From the NCBI RefSeq assembly GCF_001522585.2, contig NZ_CP013373.1:1426001-1490000 (forward strand): a stretch of 64,000 nt of DNA, written 5' to 3'. A model generated the notes under the pieces. It did no database searches and had not been told where the DNA came from. It saw only the letters and a list, made by a program, of their open reading frames with translations. This DNA is from Burkholderia sp. NRF60-BP8 (GTDB lineage Bacteria; Pseudomonadota; Gammaproteobacteria; Burkholderiales; Burkholderiaceae). The stretch's first letter is position 1. Each line of letters starts with the position of its first letter. The translations under genes were made by a program, and so were the position numbers. Below are positions 52,248 through 61,010 of the stretch, one piece after another.

Positions 52248-53174
52248 TCAGGCCGGCACGGTCGCGGTCGGCTTCGCCGCGTCGCCGGGCTGTCGCGCGG
52301 CGTCGGTGAGCGCATCGCGCAGCGCGGCGAGCGCCGCCGACGCATAACCGTGCCGCCACGCGAGCAGCGTGTCGATGCCTTCCAGTTCGGGAATCGTGTG
52401 CGCGGCGATGTTGCCGGGCTCGGGCTGCAGATTCAGCACCGAACGCGGCGCGACCGCGATGCCCGCGCCGGCCGCGACGCACGCGACGATCGCGTGATAC
52501 GAGCCGAGCTCGAGCACGCGCGCCGGCTTCGCGCCGTGCGCCGCGTACCATTGCTCGACGTACTTGCGATACGCGCAGCCGCGCTCGAACGCGACCAGCG
52601 TCGGCAGGAGCACGTCGCGCGGCGTGCGCACCGGCGGATGGCCGCGCGGGGTGAGCAGCACGAGGTCCTCGCGGAAGATCGGCACCGTCTCGAACGTGTC
52701 GGGCAGCGTGTCCGGCTCGGGCGGGCGCGCGAACAGCGCGGCGTCGATTTCGAAGTCGCGCACGCGGTCGATCAGGCAGCCCGTCGTGCCCGTCAGCAGT
52801 TCGAGCGATACGTCGGGCCATGCATGGTGGTAGCGCGCGAGGAGGGTCGGCAGCCGGCTCGCGGCCGTGCTTTCCATCGTGCCGAGCCGCAGCCGGCCGC
52901 GCGGCGTGTCCTCGCGCACCGCATCGCGCGCCTCGTCGGCGAGCGCGAGCAGGCGCTCCGCATACGGCAGCAGCGTATGCCCGGCCGGCGTCAGCACGAG
53001 CCGGCGGCCGTCGCGCACGAACAGCGCCGCGCCGAGTTCCTCCTCCAGCTGCTTGATGCGCGTCGTGACGTTCGACTGCACGCGATTGAGCTTGGCCGCC
53101 GCGCGCGTCACGCCGTTCTCGCGCACCACCGCCCGGAAGATCGCCAGCGCCGCCAGGTCCATGATTCTCTCCAT
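52248..53174 (-). CDS. LysR-family transcriptional regulator of the adjacent MFS gene
   Basis: This 308-residue protein has a LysR helix-turn-helix at the N terminus (LAALAIFRAVVRENGVTRAA, LNRVQSNVTTRIKQLEEELG) and an effector domain with the PerR/GltR-like layout. It is divergent from a YbfB/YjiJ-type MFS transporter with a short gap containing a TTCTC...GAGAA dyad. It probably regulates that transporter. The inducer is unknown. Confidence 0.93.
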   Translation of the reverse strand: MERIMDLAALAIFRAVVRENGVTRAAAKLNRVQSNVTTRIKQLEEELGAALFVRDGRRLVLTPAGHTLLPYAERLLALADEARDAVREDTPRGRLRLGTMESTAASRLPTLLARYHHAWPDVSLELLTGTTGCLIDRVRDFEIDAALFARPPEPDTLPDTFETVPIFREDLVLLTPRGHPPVRTPRDVLLPTLVAFERGCAYRKYVEQWYAAHGAKPARVLELGSYHAIVACVAAGAGIAVAPRSVLNLQPEPGNIAAHTIPELEGIDTLLAWRHGYASAALAALRDALTDAARQPGDAAKPTATVPA

Positions 53175-53186
53175 GGGATGACTTGA

Positions 53187-53211
53187 TTCTCAATTATTCA
53201 TTTTTAGAGAA
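53187..53211. promoter_or_regulatory. Inverted repeat in the LysR/MFS divergent gap
   Basis: TTCTC (53187-53191) and GAGAA (53207-53211) form a dyad with a 15-bp AT-rich centre, 13 bp from the lysR start. It is the most AT-rich patch nearby and the likely regulator binding and promoter region. Confidence 0.4.
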
Positions 53212-53228
53212 CGTTCGGTCAAGCTAGG

Positions 53229-54581
53229 ATGGAGACGTTCCGATTCCCGATGCGGCCGGCGCGCGACGCGTCGGCCCATGTCGCCATGTCCCGCTTCGAT
53301 GTCCCGACCGCCGCCGCCCGCGTGCTTTCGCCCGACCGCGCCGACCGCCGCGCCCGCGCGGCCGCGCTCGCCTGCATGATCGGCCTGACCGTCGTGCTCG
53401 GCGTCGGTCGTTTCGCGTTCACGCCGCTGTTGCCGTTGATGCTCGCGGACGGCTCGATCGGCCTGAAAGCAGGCAGCTGGCTCGCGTCGGCGAACTACGC
53501 GGGCTACTTCGTCGGGGCGCTCAGTTGCGCGGCGCTGCGCGTCGCGCCCGCGCGGATGGTGCGTGTCGGGCTCGTCGCGACCGTGCTCCTGACCGCCGCG
53601 ATGGGGGCCGGTCACTGGCTGCCGGCGTGGCTCGTCGTGCGTTTCGTCGCGGGCGTCGTCAGCGCATGGACGTTCGTGTTCATGTCGCAATGGGGATTGC
53701 GGCGCCTGGCCGAACTGAGTGCGCCCGAATGGAGCGGGGTGATCTACGCGGGGCCGGGTGTCGGCATCGTCGTGACGGGGCTGATCGGCAGTGCGCTGGC
53801 CGGCCAGCGTGCGGTGGTGGGCTGGCTCGGTTTCGCGGCGTTGTCGGCCGTCCTGTCGGTCGCGATCTGGCGCGCGTTCGGTGCGGCGCCGGCTTCGGCT
53901 TCGGCTTCGGCTTCGGCCTCGACCTCGACCTCGACCTCGGCGCACGCGCAGGCAGCGCCGCCGGCCGCCGGGGCGCCCGCCACCCTGGCGGCACGGGCGG
54001 CACGGGCGGCCACGCGCAGCCGTCGCGCGGACGCCGCGTGGCTCGTCGTGCTGTACGGCGCGCCGGGCTTCGGCTACATCGTCACCGCGACGTTCCTGCC
54101 GGTGATCGCGCGCGCCGCGCTGCCGGCCGGTTCGCCGTGGCCCGACCTGTTCTGGCCGATGTTCGGCGCGGCGCTGATCGTCGGCGCGATCACCGCCGCG
54201 CGGCTGCCCGGGCACTGGGACAACCGGCTGCTGCTTGCGGCCGGCTGCGCGACGCAGGCGCTCGGCATCGCGGCCGGAATCGTATGGCCGAACGCGGCCG
54301 GCTTCTCGATCGGCAGCGCGCTGCTCGGCCTGCCGTTCACCGCGATCACGCTGTTCGCGATGCGCGAGGCGCGGCGCCTGCACGGCGAGCGTGCGGCCGG
54401 GCTGATGGGCTATGCGACCGCATCGTACGGCGTCGGGCAGATACTCGGGCCGCTCGTCGCGGCGCCGCTCGCCGCGCGCTTCGGGTCGTTTACGCCCGCG
54501 CTGTGGGTCGCGGCGGCCGCGCTGCTGATCGGCGCCGCCGGCTTCGCGGCGACCGCCGCACGCGGGCGCCGGTCGCCCTGA
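53229..54581 (+). CDS. YbfB/YjiJ-family MFS transporter
   Basis: This protein of about 450 residues has 12 membrane helices in two halves. The opening block GLTVVLGVGRFAFTPLLPLM is typical of the YbfB/YjiJ group. The central cytosolic loop (about residues 215-260) contains an Ala-Ser/Thr-Ser repeat coded by hexanucleotide repeats. The start is uncertain: ATG at 53229 gives a 19-residue leader before an alternative ATG at 53286, and neither has a strong ribosome site. Substrate unknown. Control by the divergent LysR regulator is likely. Confidence 0.85.
   Translation: METFRFPMRPARDASAHVAMSRFDVPTAAARVLSPDRADRRARAAALACMIGLTVVLGVGRFAFTPLLPLMLADGSIGLKAGSWLASANYAGYFVGALSCAALRVAPARMVRVGLVATVLLTAAMGAGHWLPAWLVVRFVAGVVSAWTFVFMSQWGLRRLAELSAPEWSGVIYAGPGVGIVVTGLIGSALAGQRAVVGWLGFAALSAVLSVAIWRAFGAAPASASASASASTSTSTSAHAQAAPPAAGAPATLAARAARAATRSRRADAAWLVVLYGAPGFGYIVTATFLPVIARAALPAGSPWPDLFWPMFGAALIVGAITAARLPGHWDNRLLLAAGCATQALGIAAGIVWPNAAGFSIGSALLGLPFTAITLFAMREARRLHGERAAGLMGYATASYGVGQILGPLVAAPLAARFGSFTPALWVAAAALLIGAAGFAATAARGRRSP
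53889..53940. repeat. In-frame hexanucleotide tandem repeat in the MFS gene
   Basis: About eight 6-bp units, first GGCTTC-type (four copies) then GACCTC-type (about three copies with a junction unit), code for an Ala-Ser/Thr-Ser run in the central loop. Unit length is a multiple of three, so copy-number change alters loop length and not frame. Confidence 0.85.
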
Positions 54582-54702
54582 CGCCGGTGGGGCCGGATCG
54601 TCTCGGGCGCGGGCAAACTCGCTAGAATGAAGCCTTTCCCGCGCCGAGCGGGTGCGCGGGCAGCCGGCACACGGCCGTCCGGCGCTCGCCAGATTGCCAT
54701 CG

Positions 54703-55239
54703 ATGACCACCGCCGACTACCGCTTTTGCCCGCGCTGCGCGAGCCCGCTGACCGAGCGGGCCGATCCCGACCATGAGGGCGGCCGCATCCGCCAGGCCTG
54801 CCCCGACGAATCCTGCGGCTACGTGCACTGGAACAACCCGCTGCCCGTCGTCGCCGCGATCGTCGAACTCGACGGCAAGGTCCTGCTCGCGCGCAACGCG
54901 GCGTGGCCCGAAGGGATGTTCGCGCTGATCACCGGCTTTCTCGAAAACGGCGAGACGCCCGAGGACGGCATCGCGCGCGAGGTATTCGAGGAAACCGCGC
55001 TGAAGGCCGAGCACGTATCGCTCGTCGGCGTGTACGAATTCATGCGCAAGAACGAGCTGATCATCGCGTACCACGTGCGGGCGTCGGGCACGGTGTCGCT
55101 GTCGCCGGAACTGCTCGAATACAAGCTCGTCGATCCGCCGCTGCTGCGCCCGTGGCGCGCCGGCACGGGCGTCGCGCTCGCCGACTGGATGCGCGCGCGC
55201 GGCCTCGATTTCGAATTCGTCGACCGGCCGGGGCAGTGA
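54703..55239 (+). CDS. Nudix hydrolase with zinc ribbon
   Basis: This 178-residue protein has an N-terminal zinc ribbon (CPRC at about residue 9 and CPDESC about 25 residues later), then a Nudix domain. The Nudix box is G-x5-E-x7-REVFEETAL (from GFLENGE), with Ala in place of the usual Gly after EET. The layout resembles the ribbon plus Nudix part of NADH pyrophosphatase but is shorter. It likely hydrolyses a nucleotide-linked pyrophosphate in the cytosol. The thioesterase follows 142 bp downstream. Confidence 0.9.
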   Translation: MTTADYRFCPRCASPLTERADPDHEGGRIRQACPDESCGYVHWNNPLPVVAAIVELDGKVLLARNAAWPEGMFALITGFLENGETPEDGIAREVFEETALKAEHVSLVGVYEFMRKNELIIAYHVRASGTVSLSPELLEYKLVDPPLLRPWRAGTGVALADWMRARGLDFEFVDRPGQ

Positions 55240-55381
55240 CGCGCCGGCCTGCCCGCAGCATGCCGTCCGCCGTGGTGCGCGCGTCGCGGCGCTTCGTCGC
55301 CGGCCGGCGCGCCGCGTCGTGCGGCCGTCACGCGCCGTCCCCGTCGTTCCCTTCGCTCCCATCGTCCTGACCGCCATCGCC

Positions 55382-55819
55382 ATGTCCGACAAGCCGCAGC
55401 CGCGTCCGCGCGACGCCTATCGCCACTTCCTGCCGATCACGACCCGCTGGATGGACAACGACGTCTACGGGCACGTGAACAACGTCGTCTACTACAGTTA
55501 CTTCGACACCGTCGTGAACGAGTACCTGATCCGTGCGGGCGTGCTCGACGTCGAGCATGGGCAGACGATCGGGCTCGTCGTCGAGACGCAATGCAACTAC
55601 TTCGCGCCGCTCGTGTTTCCGCAATTGGTCGACGCGGGCCTGCGCGTCGTGAAGCTCGGCACGTCGAGCGTGCGCTATGAGGTCGGGCTGTTCGCCCGAG
55701 GCGATGCGGCGCCCGCCGCACAGGGGCATTTCGTGCACGTGTACGTCGATCGCGGCACGCGCCGCCCGGTGCCGCTGCCCGATGCGCTGCGCGCCGCGCT
55801 CGAACCGCTCGCCGCCTGA
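55382..55819 (+). CDS. 4-hydroxybenzoyl-CoA-thioesterase-family (hotdog) thioesterase
   Basis: This 145-residue hotdog protein has the 4HBT/YbgC active-site block [19 protein letters not shown], which includes the catalytic Asp and GHVNN. It hydrolyses acyl-CoA or aryl-CoA. ATG at 55382 starts the conserved domain. The ABC permease gene begins only 9 bp after its stop, so the thioesterase may be co-transcribed with the transporter, possibly linking import with CoA-ester catabolism. Confidence 0.92.
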   Translation: MSDKPQPRPRDAYRHFLPITTRWMDNDVYGHVNNVVYYSYFDTVVNEYLIRAGVLDVEHGQTIGLVVETQCNYFAPLVFPQLVDAGLRVVKLGTSSVRYEVGLFARGDAAPAAQGHFVHVYVDRGTRRPVPLPDALRAALEPLAA

Positions 55820-55828
55820 CGATACGCG

Positions 55829-56764
55829 GTGCACGCGTTCGCGCTCCAGGCGTTCAACGGCCTCAGCTACGGCTTGCTGCTGTTCATGCTGTCGGCCGGC
55901 CTCACGCTGATCTTCAGCGTGCAGGGCGTGCTCAACTTCGCCCATGCGAGCTTCTACATGCTCGGCGCGTATGTCGGCTACGGCATCGCGGCCTCGGCGG
56001 GCTTCTGGCCCGCGCTCGTGTTCGCGCCGCTGGCCGTCGGGCTGCTCGGCGCCGGCTGCGAACGCGCGCTGCTGCGCCGCGTGCAGGCGCGCGGCCATAC
56101 GAGCGAACTGCTGTTGACCTTCGGTCTCGCGTACCTGATTGGCGAGGGCACGAAACTCGCATGGGGTCTCGCGCCGCTGCCGGCGCCCGTGCCGCCGCTG
56201 TTCGACGGCGCGCCCGTGATCGTGTTCGGTCTCGCGTTGCCGCGTTACCGGCTGTTCATGATGGCGATGTCCGCAACGATGCTGGTCGTGCTCGGCGGGC
56301 TGCTGCGCGCGTCGCGCCTCGGGCTCGTCGTGCGCGCGGCGCTCACGCATCGCGCGGCGGTCGAGGCGCTCGGCTACGACGTGCCGCGTGTGATGACGGC
56401 GCTGTTCGGCGCGGGCACCGCGCTCGCGGCGCTGGCCGGCGTGATCGGCGCGCCGCTCGCGGTGATCGAGCCCGCGCTGGCTGAAACCGTCGGATCGGTC
56501 GTGTTCGCGGTGGTCGTGATCGGCGGGCTCGGCTCGCTCGGCGGCGCGTTCGTCGCGTCGCTCGCGGTCGGCTTCGCGCAGACCTTCGCGGCGGCGAGCG
56601 ACACGTCGCTGCGCGACCTCGCGGCATGGACGGGCATCGCGCTGCCCGACAGCGTGGCCACCGTGTCGATCGCGCAACTGGCGCCGCTGGTGCCGTACCT
56701 GCTGCTCGTCGCGGTCCTGGTCGCGCGGCCGCGCGGGTTGTTCGGCGAGCGTGCCGATGCGTAG
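55829..56764 (+). CDS. LivH-type ABC transporter permease
   Basis: This 311-residue inner-membrane permease belongs to the branched-chain amino acid (LivH) family, with about eight helices. The opening FNGLSYGLLLFMLSAGLTLI, then VQGVLNFAHASFYMLGAY and VVIGGLGSLGGAFVASLAVG, are typical. GTG at 55829 is the only plausible start. It overlaps the next permease gene. The substrate may be an amino acid, short-chain amide, urea or carboxylate. Confidence 0.93.
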   Translation: MHAFALQAFNGLSYGLLLFMLSAGLTLIFSVQGVLNFAHASFYMLGAYVGYGIAASAGFWPALVFAPLAVGLLGAGCERALLRRVQARGHTSELLLTFGLAYLIGEGTKLAWGLAPLPAPVPPLFDGAPVIVFGLALPRYRLFMMAMSATMLVVLGGLLRASRLGLVVRAALTHRAAVEALGYDVPRVMTALFGAGTALAALAGVIGAPLAVIEPALAETVGSVVFAVVVIGGLGSLGGAFVASLAVGFAQTFAAASDTSLRDLAAWTGIALPDSVATVSIAQLAPLVPYLLLVAVLVARPRGLFGERADA

Positions 56765-57986
56765 CCGCGCACTGGCCGGATGCGTGCGCTGGGCGCTGTT
56801 CGCCGCGTGCGTCGCGCTGCCCGCATGGCTGTGGCCGCATGGCGCGGTGCTCGGCTATCTCGCGCAGACGGCCGCGCTCGTCGTGCTCGCGCTGTCGTAC
56901 AACCTGCAGCTCGGCACGACCGGGCTGCTGTCGTTCGGGCATGCGGCATTCGCGGGCCTCGGCGCGTTCGCGGCCGCCCACTGGTTCAACCATATCGGCG
57001 GACCGCTGCCGCTGTTGCCGCTCGTCGGCGGCGCGGCCGGCGCGGGCTTCGGGTTCGTCGCCGGGCTGCTGGCGACGCGCCGTTCCGGCACCGCGTTCGC
57101 GATGATCACGCTCGGCCTCGGCGAATGCGTCGCGGCCGCCGCGTGGAGCGTGCCCGCGTGGTTCGGCGGCCTCGGCGGCGTGCCGATCGATCGCGCGAGC
57201 GGTGCGCCGTGGGGCAACGCGCATTTCGGCGCGCCGACGCACGCGTATGCGTTGATCGCCGCGTGGTGCATCGTGTCGGCGTGGGCGATGCATGCGCTGA
57301 CGCGCACGCCGCTCGCGCGCCTCGCGAACGCGGTGCGCGACAACCCGGCGCGCGTCGCCGCGCTCGGCACCGATCCGCGGCGCGTGCGGCTCGCGATGGT
57401 CACCTGCGCATCGTTCTTCGCGGGCATCGCCGGCACGCTGACGCTGATCGACGTCGAGATCGCGACGCCCGACAGCGTGTCGATGGCGCGCTCGGCGACC
57501 GTGCTGATCGCCGCGGTGATCGGCGGCACCGGCGCGTTCTTCGGGCCGGCGGCCGGCGCGGCCGTGCTGACCGCGCTGAGTATCGTCGTCGCGGGCGTGT
57601 CGCGCGCGTGGGCGCTGTATCTCGGCGTGCTGTTCGTCGCGATCGTCGTCGCCGCGCCCGGCGGGATCGCGGGCATTGCGCGCTCGCTCGCGCCTACGCT
57701 GCGGCGCGGCGCGCCGGCCGTCGAGCGGTGGCGCGTGCTGTGCGCCGTCGGTGCGTGCGCGTTCTGGGGCGTCGCGATCGTCTGCGCGGCCGAGCTCGGC
57801 TATGCATGGCGCTTCGCGCAGGACGACGGCACGGGCTTCGCGTTCGGTGCGTGGAACATCGACGCCGATACGCCGGCCGGCTGGGCCGTCGCGTGCTCGG
57901 CGGCCGGCATCGGCACGCTGCTGTGGCGCTGGCGCGCGCGGCTCGCGCATGACGCGGCGGTGGCCATGCAGGAGGACGCGCGATGA
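56757..57986 (+). CDS. LivM-type ABC transporter permease with C-terminal extension
   Basis: This protein is about 409 residues long. The first ~310 match LivM permeases: LALSYNLQLGTTGLLSFGHA at the front and VIGGTGAFFGPAAGAAVL later. Residues about 312-409 add two further hydrophobic segments (CAVGACAFWGVAIVCAAELG and WAVACSAAGIGTLLWRW) not normally part of LivM, which is usually near 330 residues. Start is ATG at 56757 (GTG at 56751 also possible), overlapping the LivH stop. It overlaps the ATPase gene by 4 bp. Confidence 0.9.
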   Translation: MRSRALAGCVRWALFAACVALPAWLWPHGAVLGYLAQTAALVVLALSYNLQLGTTGLLSFGHAAFAGLGAFAAAHWFNHIGGPLPLLPLVGGAAGAGFGFVAGLLATRRSGTAFAMITLGLGECVAAAAWSVPAWFGGLGGVPIDRASGAPWGNAHFGAPTHAYALIAAWCIVSAWAMHALTRTPLARLANAVRDNPARVAALGTDPRRVRLAMVTCASFFAGIAGTLTLIDVEIATPDSVSMARSATVLIAAVIGGTGAFFGPAAGAAVLTALSIVVAGVSRAWALYLGVLFVAIVVAAPGGIAGIARSLAPTLRRGAPAVERWRVLCAVGACAFWGVAIVCAAELGYAWRFAQDDGTGFAFGAWNIDADTPAGWAVACSAAGIGTLLWRWRARLAHDAAVAMQEDAR

Positions 57987-58735
57987 ACGGCAACGCGATC
58001 GCGCTTCACGGCGTCGTGCAGCGCTTCGGCGCGCAGACCGTGCTCGACGGGGTCGACCTGAGCATCGCGGCAGGCGAGCGCCACGCGCTGATCGGGCCGA
58101 ACGGCGCGGGCAAATCGACGCTGTTCGGCGTGATCGCCGGGGCGACGCGGCCGACGCGCGGACGCGTCGTGCTGCACGGCGTCGAGCTGCGCGGGCGCGG
58201 GCCGGTCGTCGCGAGCCGCCTCGGCATCGGCCGCAGTTTCCAGCAGACGAGCGCGTTCGCGCGCCTGACGGTGTTCGACAACCTGCGCTGCGCGGCGCTG
58301 CACGCGCCGGCCGAACGGCGGCGCTGGTGGAACCGGCTGCGCGAATCGGCGTCGATCGATCGCGCGGCGGCGCGCGTGCTGCACGACATCGGCCTCGATG
58401 CGCGGCGCGACACGCCGGCCGCCGCGCTGAGCTATGCGGAGCAGCGCGCGCTCGATCTCGGGATCGCGCTCGCGAGCGGCGCGCGTACGCTGCTGCTCGA
58501 CGAGCCCACGGCCGGCATGAGCCGCGCGCAGGCGGCGCGGATGATCGCGCTGATCCGCGCGACGACGCAGGGCCGCACCGTGCTGATGATCGAGCACGAC
58601 ATGGACGCGGTGTTCGGTTTCGCCGAACGCATCACCGTGCTCGTGCGCGGCACCGTGGTCGCGACCGGCGCGCCCGACGCGATCCGCGCCGATCCGCGCG
58701 TGCGGGCCGCCTATCTGGGCGAGGGCGCGGCATGA
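57983..58735 (+). CDS. LivG-type ABC transporter ATPase
   Basis: This 250-residue ATPase has Walker A GPNGAGKST, the LivG-type signature region SYAEQRALDLGIALASG, Walker B TLLLDEPTAG and the switch His in IEHDMDAVFGFAERI. It energises import through the two permeases. Starts and ends are ATGA overlaps with the flanking genes, so the four transporter genes form one operon. Confidence 0.94.
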   Translation: MNGNAIALHGVVQRFGAQTVLDGVDLSIAAGERHALIGPNGAGKSTLFGVIAGATRPTRGRVVLHGVELRGRGPVVASRLGIGRSFQQTSAFARLTVFDNLRCAALHAPAERRRWWNRLRESASIDRAAARVLHDIGLDARRDTPAAALSYAEQRALDLGIALASGARTLLLDEPTAGMSRAQAARMIALIRATTQGRTVLMIEHDMDAVFGFAERITVLVRGTVVATGAPDAIRADPRVRAAYLGEGAA

Positions 58736-59436
58736 GCGCCGTGCTCGAGATTCGCGGGCTGCGTGCGTGGTACGGGGTGCAGCCCGTGCTCGACGGCGTC
58801 GATCTCGCGCTCGCGCCGGGCGAGACGCTCGCGCTGCTCGGCCGCAACGGCTCGGGGCGCTCGACGCTCGCGAAGGCCGTGATGGGGCTCGTGCGCACGG
58901 CCGGCTCGGTGCGCATCGCCGGCGCCGAATGCGCGGGCGCGCGCACGTTCGAGATCGCGCGGCGCGGCGTCGCTTACGTGGCCGAAAGCCGCGACGTGTT
59001 TCCGCTGCTGACCGTGCGCGACAACCTGCGGCTCGGTTTGCGCGGCGCGAGCGGCGCCATCGAACGCGCGGCGCTCGACCGCCTGTTCGAGCGCTTTCCG
59101 TTGCTGGCCGCGCGCGCGGACGTGAAAGCCGGGCGGCTGTCGGGCGGCGAGCAGCAGGTGCTCGCGCTGGTGCGCGCACTCGCCGGCCGGCCGCGCGTGC
59201 TGATCGTCGACGAGCCGGCCGAAGGGCTCGCGCCGCTCGCGGTCGACGAAGTCGGCGCGTGCCTCGCCGCGCTGCAGGCCGACGGCGTGTCGATCGTGCT
59301 GATCGAGCAGCGGCTGCAGCTCACGCCGCGGCTCGCGCGACGCGCGGCGGTAATGGGGCGCGGACGGATCGTCTACGACGGCGGGCTCGACGGGCTGGGC
59401 GGCGAGGTCGCACGCGCGTGGCTGAGCGCCGGCTGA
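58732..59436 (+). CDS. LivF-type ABC transporter ATPase with Arg in the Walker A motif
   Basis: This 234-residue ATPase has an intact signature LSGGEQQVLAL, Walker B VLIVDEPAEGLAPL and switch region IEQRL. The Walker A reads GRNGSGRST, with Arg (codon CGC) in place of the invariant Lys. Lys normally contacts the nucleotide phosphates, so this subunit may hydrolyse poorly and rely on LivG. It is the last gene of the transporter operon; no periplasmic binding protein gene follows. Confidence 0.93.
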   Translation: MSAVLEIRGLRAWYGVQPVLDGVDLALAPGETLALLGRNGSGRSTLAKAVMGLVRTAGSVRIAGAECAGARTFEIARRGVAYVAESRDVFPLLTVRDNLRLGLRGASGAIERAALDRLFERFPLLAARADVKAGRLSGGEQQVLALVRALAGRPRVLIVDEPAEGLAPLAVDEVGACLAALQADGVSIVLIEQRLQLTPRLARRAAVMGRGRIVYDGGLDGLGGEVARAWLSAG

Positions 59437-59544
59437 CGGCATCCAGTCGATTGTTCGGCAAACTCCGCCAGTCAATTCGCGTCGAGCCGCTTTATCGTCG
59501 CGGCGCCGCACCGTACATTGCCAGTCAGGCCGGTCGCCGTCGCA

Positions 59545-59568
59545 ACGCATCGACGCATCGACGCATCG
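59545..59568. repeat. Three tandem copies of ACGCATCG
   Basis: The 8-bp unit ACGCATCG repeats exactly three times at 59545-59568 in the 184-bp gap before the SDR gene. It is of unknown function and could simply be replication slippage. Confidence 0.8.
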
Positions 59569-59620
59569 TCGCGGCAACCGGCGCCATCCATCGAACGTCT
59601 TCGGACTGAGGAATGAAATC

Positions 59621-60367
59621 ATGAGCAAGCTGACAGGCAAGGTAGCGATCGTCACGGGCGCATCGAAGGGCATCGGCGCGGCAATCGCGAAGGCATTGGC
59701 CGACGAAGGTGCAGCGGTCGTCGTCAACTACGCGAGCAGCAAGGCAGGCGCGGATGCGGTCGTGAGCGCGATCACGGAAGCGGGCGGCCGCGCGGTCGCG
59801 GTCGGCGGCGACGTGTCGAAGGCAGCCGACGCGCAACGCATCGTCGATACCGCGATCGAAACGTATGGTCGTCTCGACGTGCTCGTCAACAACTCCGGCG
59901 TGTACGAATTCGCGCCGATCGAAGCGATCACCGAGGAACACTACCGCCGGCAGTTCGACACGAACGTGTTCGGCGTGCTGCTGACCACGCAGGCGGCGGT
60001 CAAGCATCTCGGCGAAGGCGCGAGCATCATCAACATCAGCTCGGTCGTGACCAGCATCACGCCGCCCGCCAGCGCCGTGTACAGCGGCACGAAGGGTGCG
60101 GTCGACGCGATCACCGGCGTGCTCGCGCTCGAACTCGGCCCGCGCAAGATCCGCGTGAACGCGATCAACCCGGGGATGATCGTGACCGAAGGCACGCACA
60201 GCGCGGGCATCATCGGTTCCGATCTCGAAGCGCAGGTGCGCGGCCAGACGCCGCTCGGCCGCCTCGGCGAGCCGAACGACATCGCGTCGGTCGCCGTGTT
60301 CCTCGCATCGGACGATGCACGCTGGATGACCGGCGAGCACCTCGTCGTGAGCGGCGGGTTGAACTGA
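59621..60367 (+). CDS. Short-chain dehydrogenase/reductase (FabG/glucose dehydrogenase-like)
   Basis: This 248-residue classical SDR has the NAD(P) motif TGASKGIGAAIAKAL (residues about 12-26), the NNSGVYEFA block, catalytic Ser in ISSVV and the YSGTKGA (Tyr-x3-Lys) pair. Its closest-looking relatives are annotated 3-oxoacyl reductase or glucose 1-dehydrogenase; the specific substrate is not clear. It is monocistronic, with a hairpin after the stop. Confidence 0.93.
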   Translation: MSKLTGKVAIVTGASKGIGAAIAKALADEGAAVVVNYASSKAGADAVVSAITEAGGRAVAVGGDVSKAADAQRIVDTAIETYGRLDVLVNNSGVYEFAPIEAITEEHYRRQFDTNVFGVLLTTQAAVKHLGEGASIINISSVVTSITPPASAVYSGTKGAVDAITGVLALELGPRKIRVNAINPGMIVTEGTHSAGIIGSDLEAQVRGQTPLGRLGEPNDIASVAVFLASDDARWMTGEHLVVSGGLN

Positions 60368-60380
60368 TCGTCCGCAGGTC

Positions 60381-60412
60381 GGCGCGAGCGGTGCGGGTGC
60401 GCCGTTCGCGCC
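60381..60412. terminator. Hairpin between converging SDR and UPF0303 genes
   Basis: GGCGCGAGCGG (60381-60391) pairs with CCGTTCGCGCC (60402-60412) with one G-T wobble, in the short gap between converging stops. No T-tract is present. Probable termination hairpin. Confidence 0.45.
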
Positions 60413-60413
60413 G

Positions 60414-60908
60414 CTACGCGCTCATCGCGAGCGCATTCGCGCCGACGTGCCATCGCAGGCATTCGACGACGAGCGCGTGATCGCGTTCGGCGCCGAGGCC
60501 CGCGATCGCCATCGCGCCGACGATGCCGGCGCCGGCGATCCGCAACGGCACGCCGCCGCCGTCGAGTGCGTAGTCGTCGTCCGACAGGCCCTGCGACCGC
60601 AGCGACCAGCCGGCACGCCGAAAGCGCGCGCCGACCGCGAGCGAACTCTCGCCGAAACGCAGGACCGTGTTCTGCCGGCGGCGGATCGCATCGCCGTCGT
60701 GCGCACCGCTGCCGTCGAGCGCACAGTAGAACAGCAGCGCCTGCTCGCCGACGATGCCGACCGCGATCGGCAGCCCGCGTCGCGACGCGAGGTTGACCGC
60801 GATTTCTCCCATGCGGCGCGCGACGGCCGCATCGAAGTGCGGCAGCGCCGGGGTCGACGTATCGTCGTCGAAGGCGTGGGGTTCGAGGCGAAAGGGGGAC
60901 GTCACCAT
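60414..60908 (-). CDS. UPF0303 / HbpS-like heme-binding-fold protein
   Basis: This 164-residue protein matches UPF0303 (related to GlcG/HbpS, DUF336). The blocks ALDGSGAHDGDAIRRRQN, DDDYALDGGGVPLRIAGAG and GLGAERDHALVVECLRWHVG are characteristic. HbpS relatives bind heme or act as sensors; members near catabolic operons have no proven role. The ATG at 60908 is preferred (GGAG 5 bp upstream). It is the last gene on the minus strand after iolB, with a 102-bp gap, so it may be read with the iol genes. Confidence 0.85.
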   Translation of the reverse strand: MVTSPFRLEPHAFDDDTSTPALPHFDAAVARRMGEIAVNLASRRGLPIAVGIVGEQALLFYCALDGSGAHDGDAIRRRQNTVLRFGESSLAVGARFRRAGWSLRSQGLSDDDYALDGGGVPLRIAGAGIVGAMAIAGLGAERDHALVVECLRWHVGANALAMSA

Positions 60909-61010
60909 GGCGGCTCCGTGGCGTGGCCGGCTCGATACGCGTGCCGGGCGTCGCATCGTCACGGGCCGCGCGGGCCCGTGTTCCGTTCAGTGCTTCGGCG
61001 CGTCGGCACG

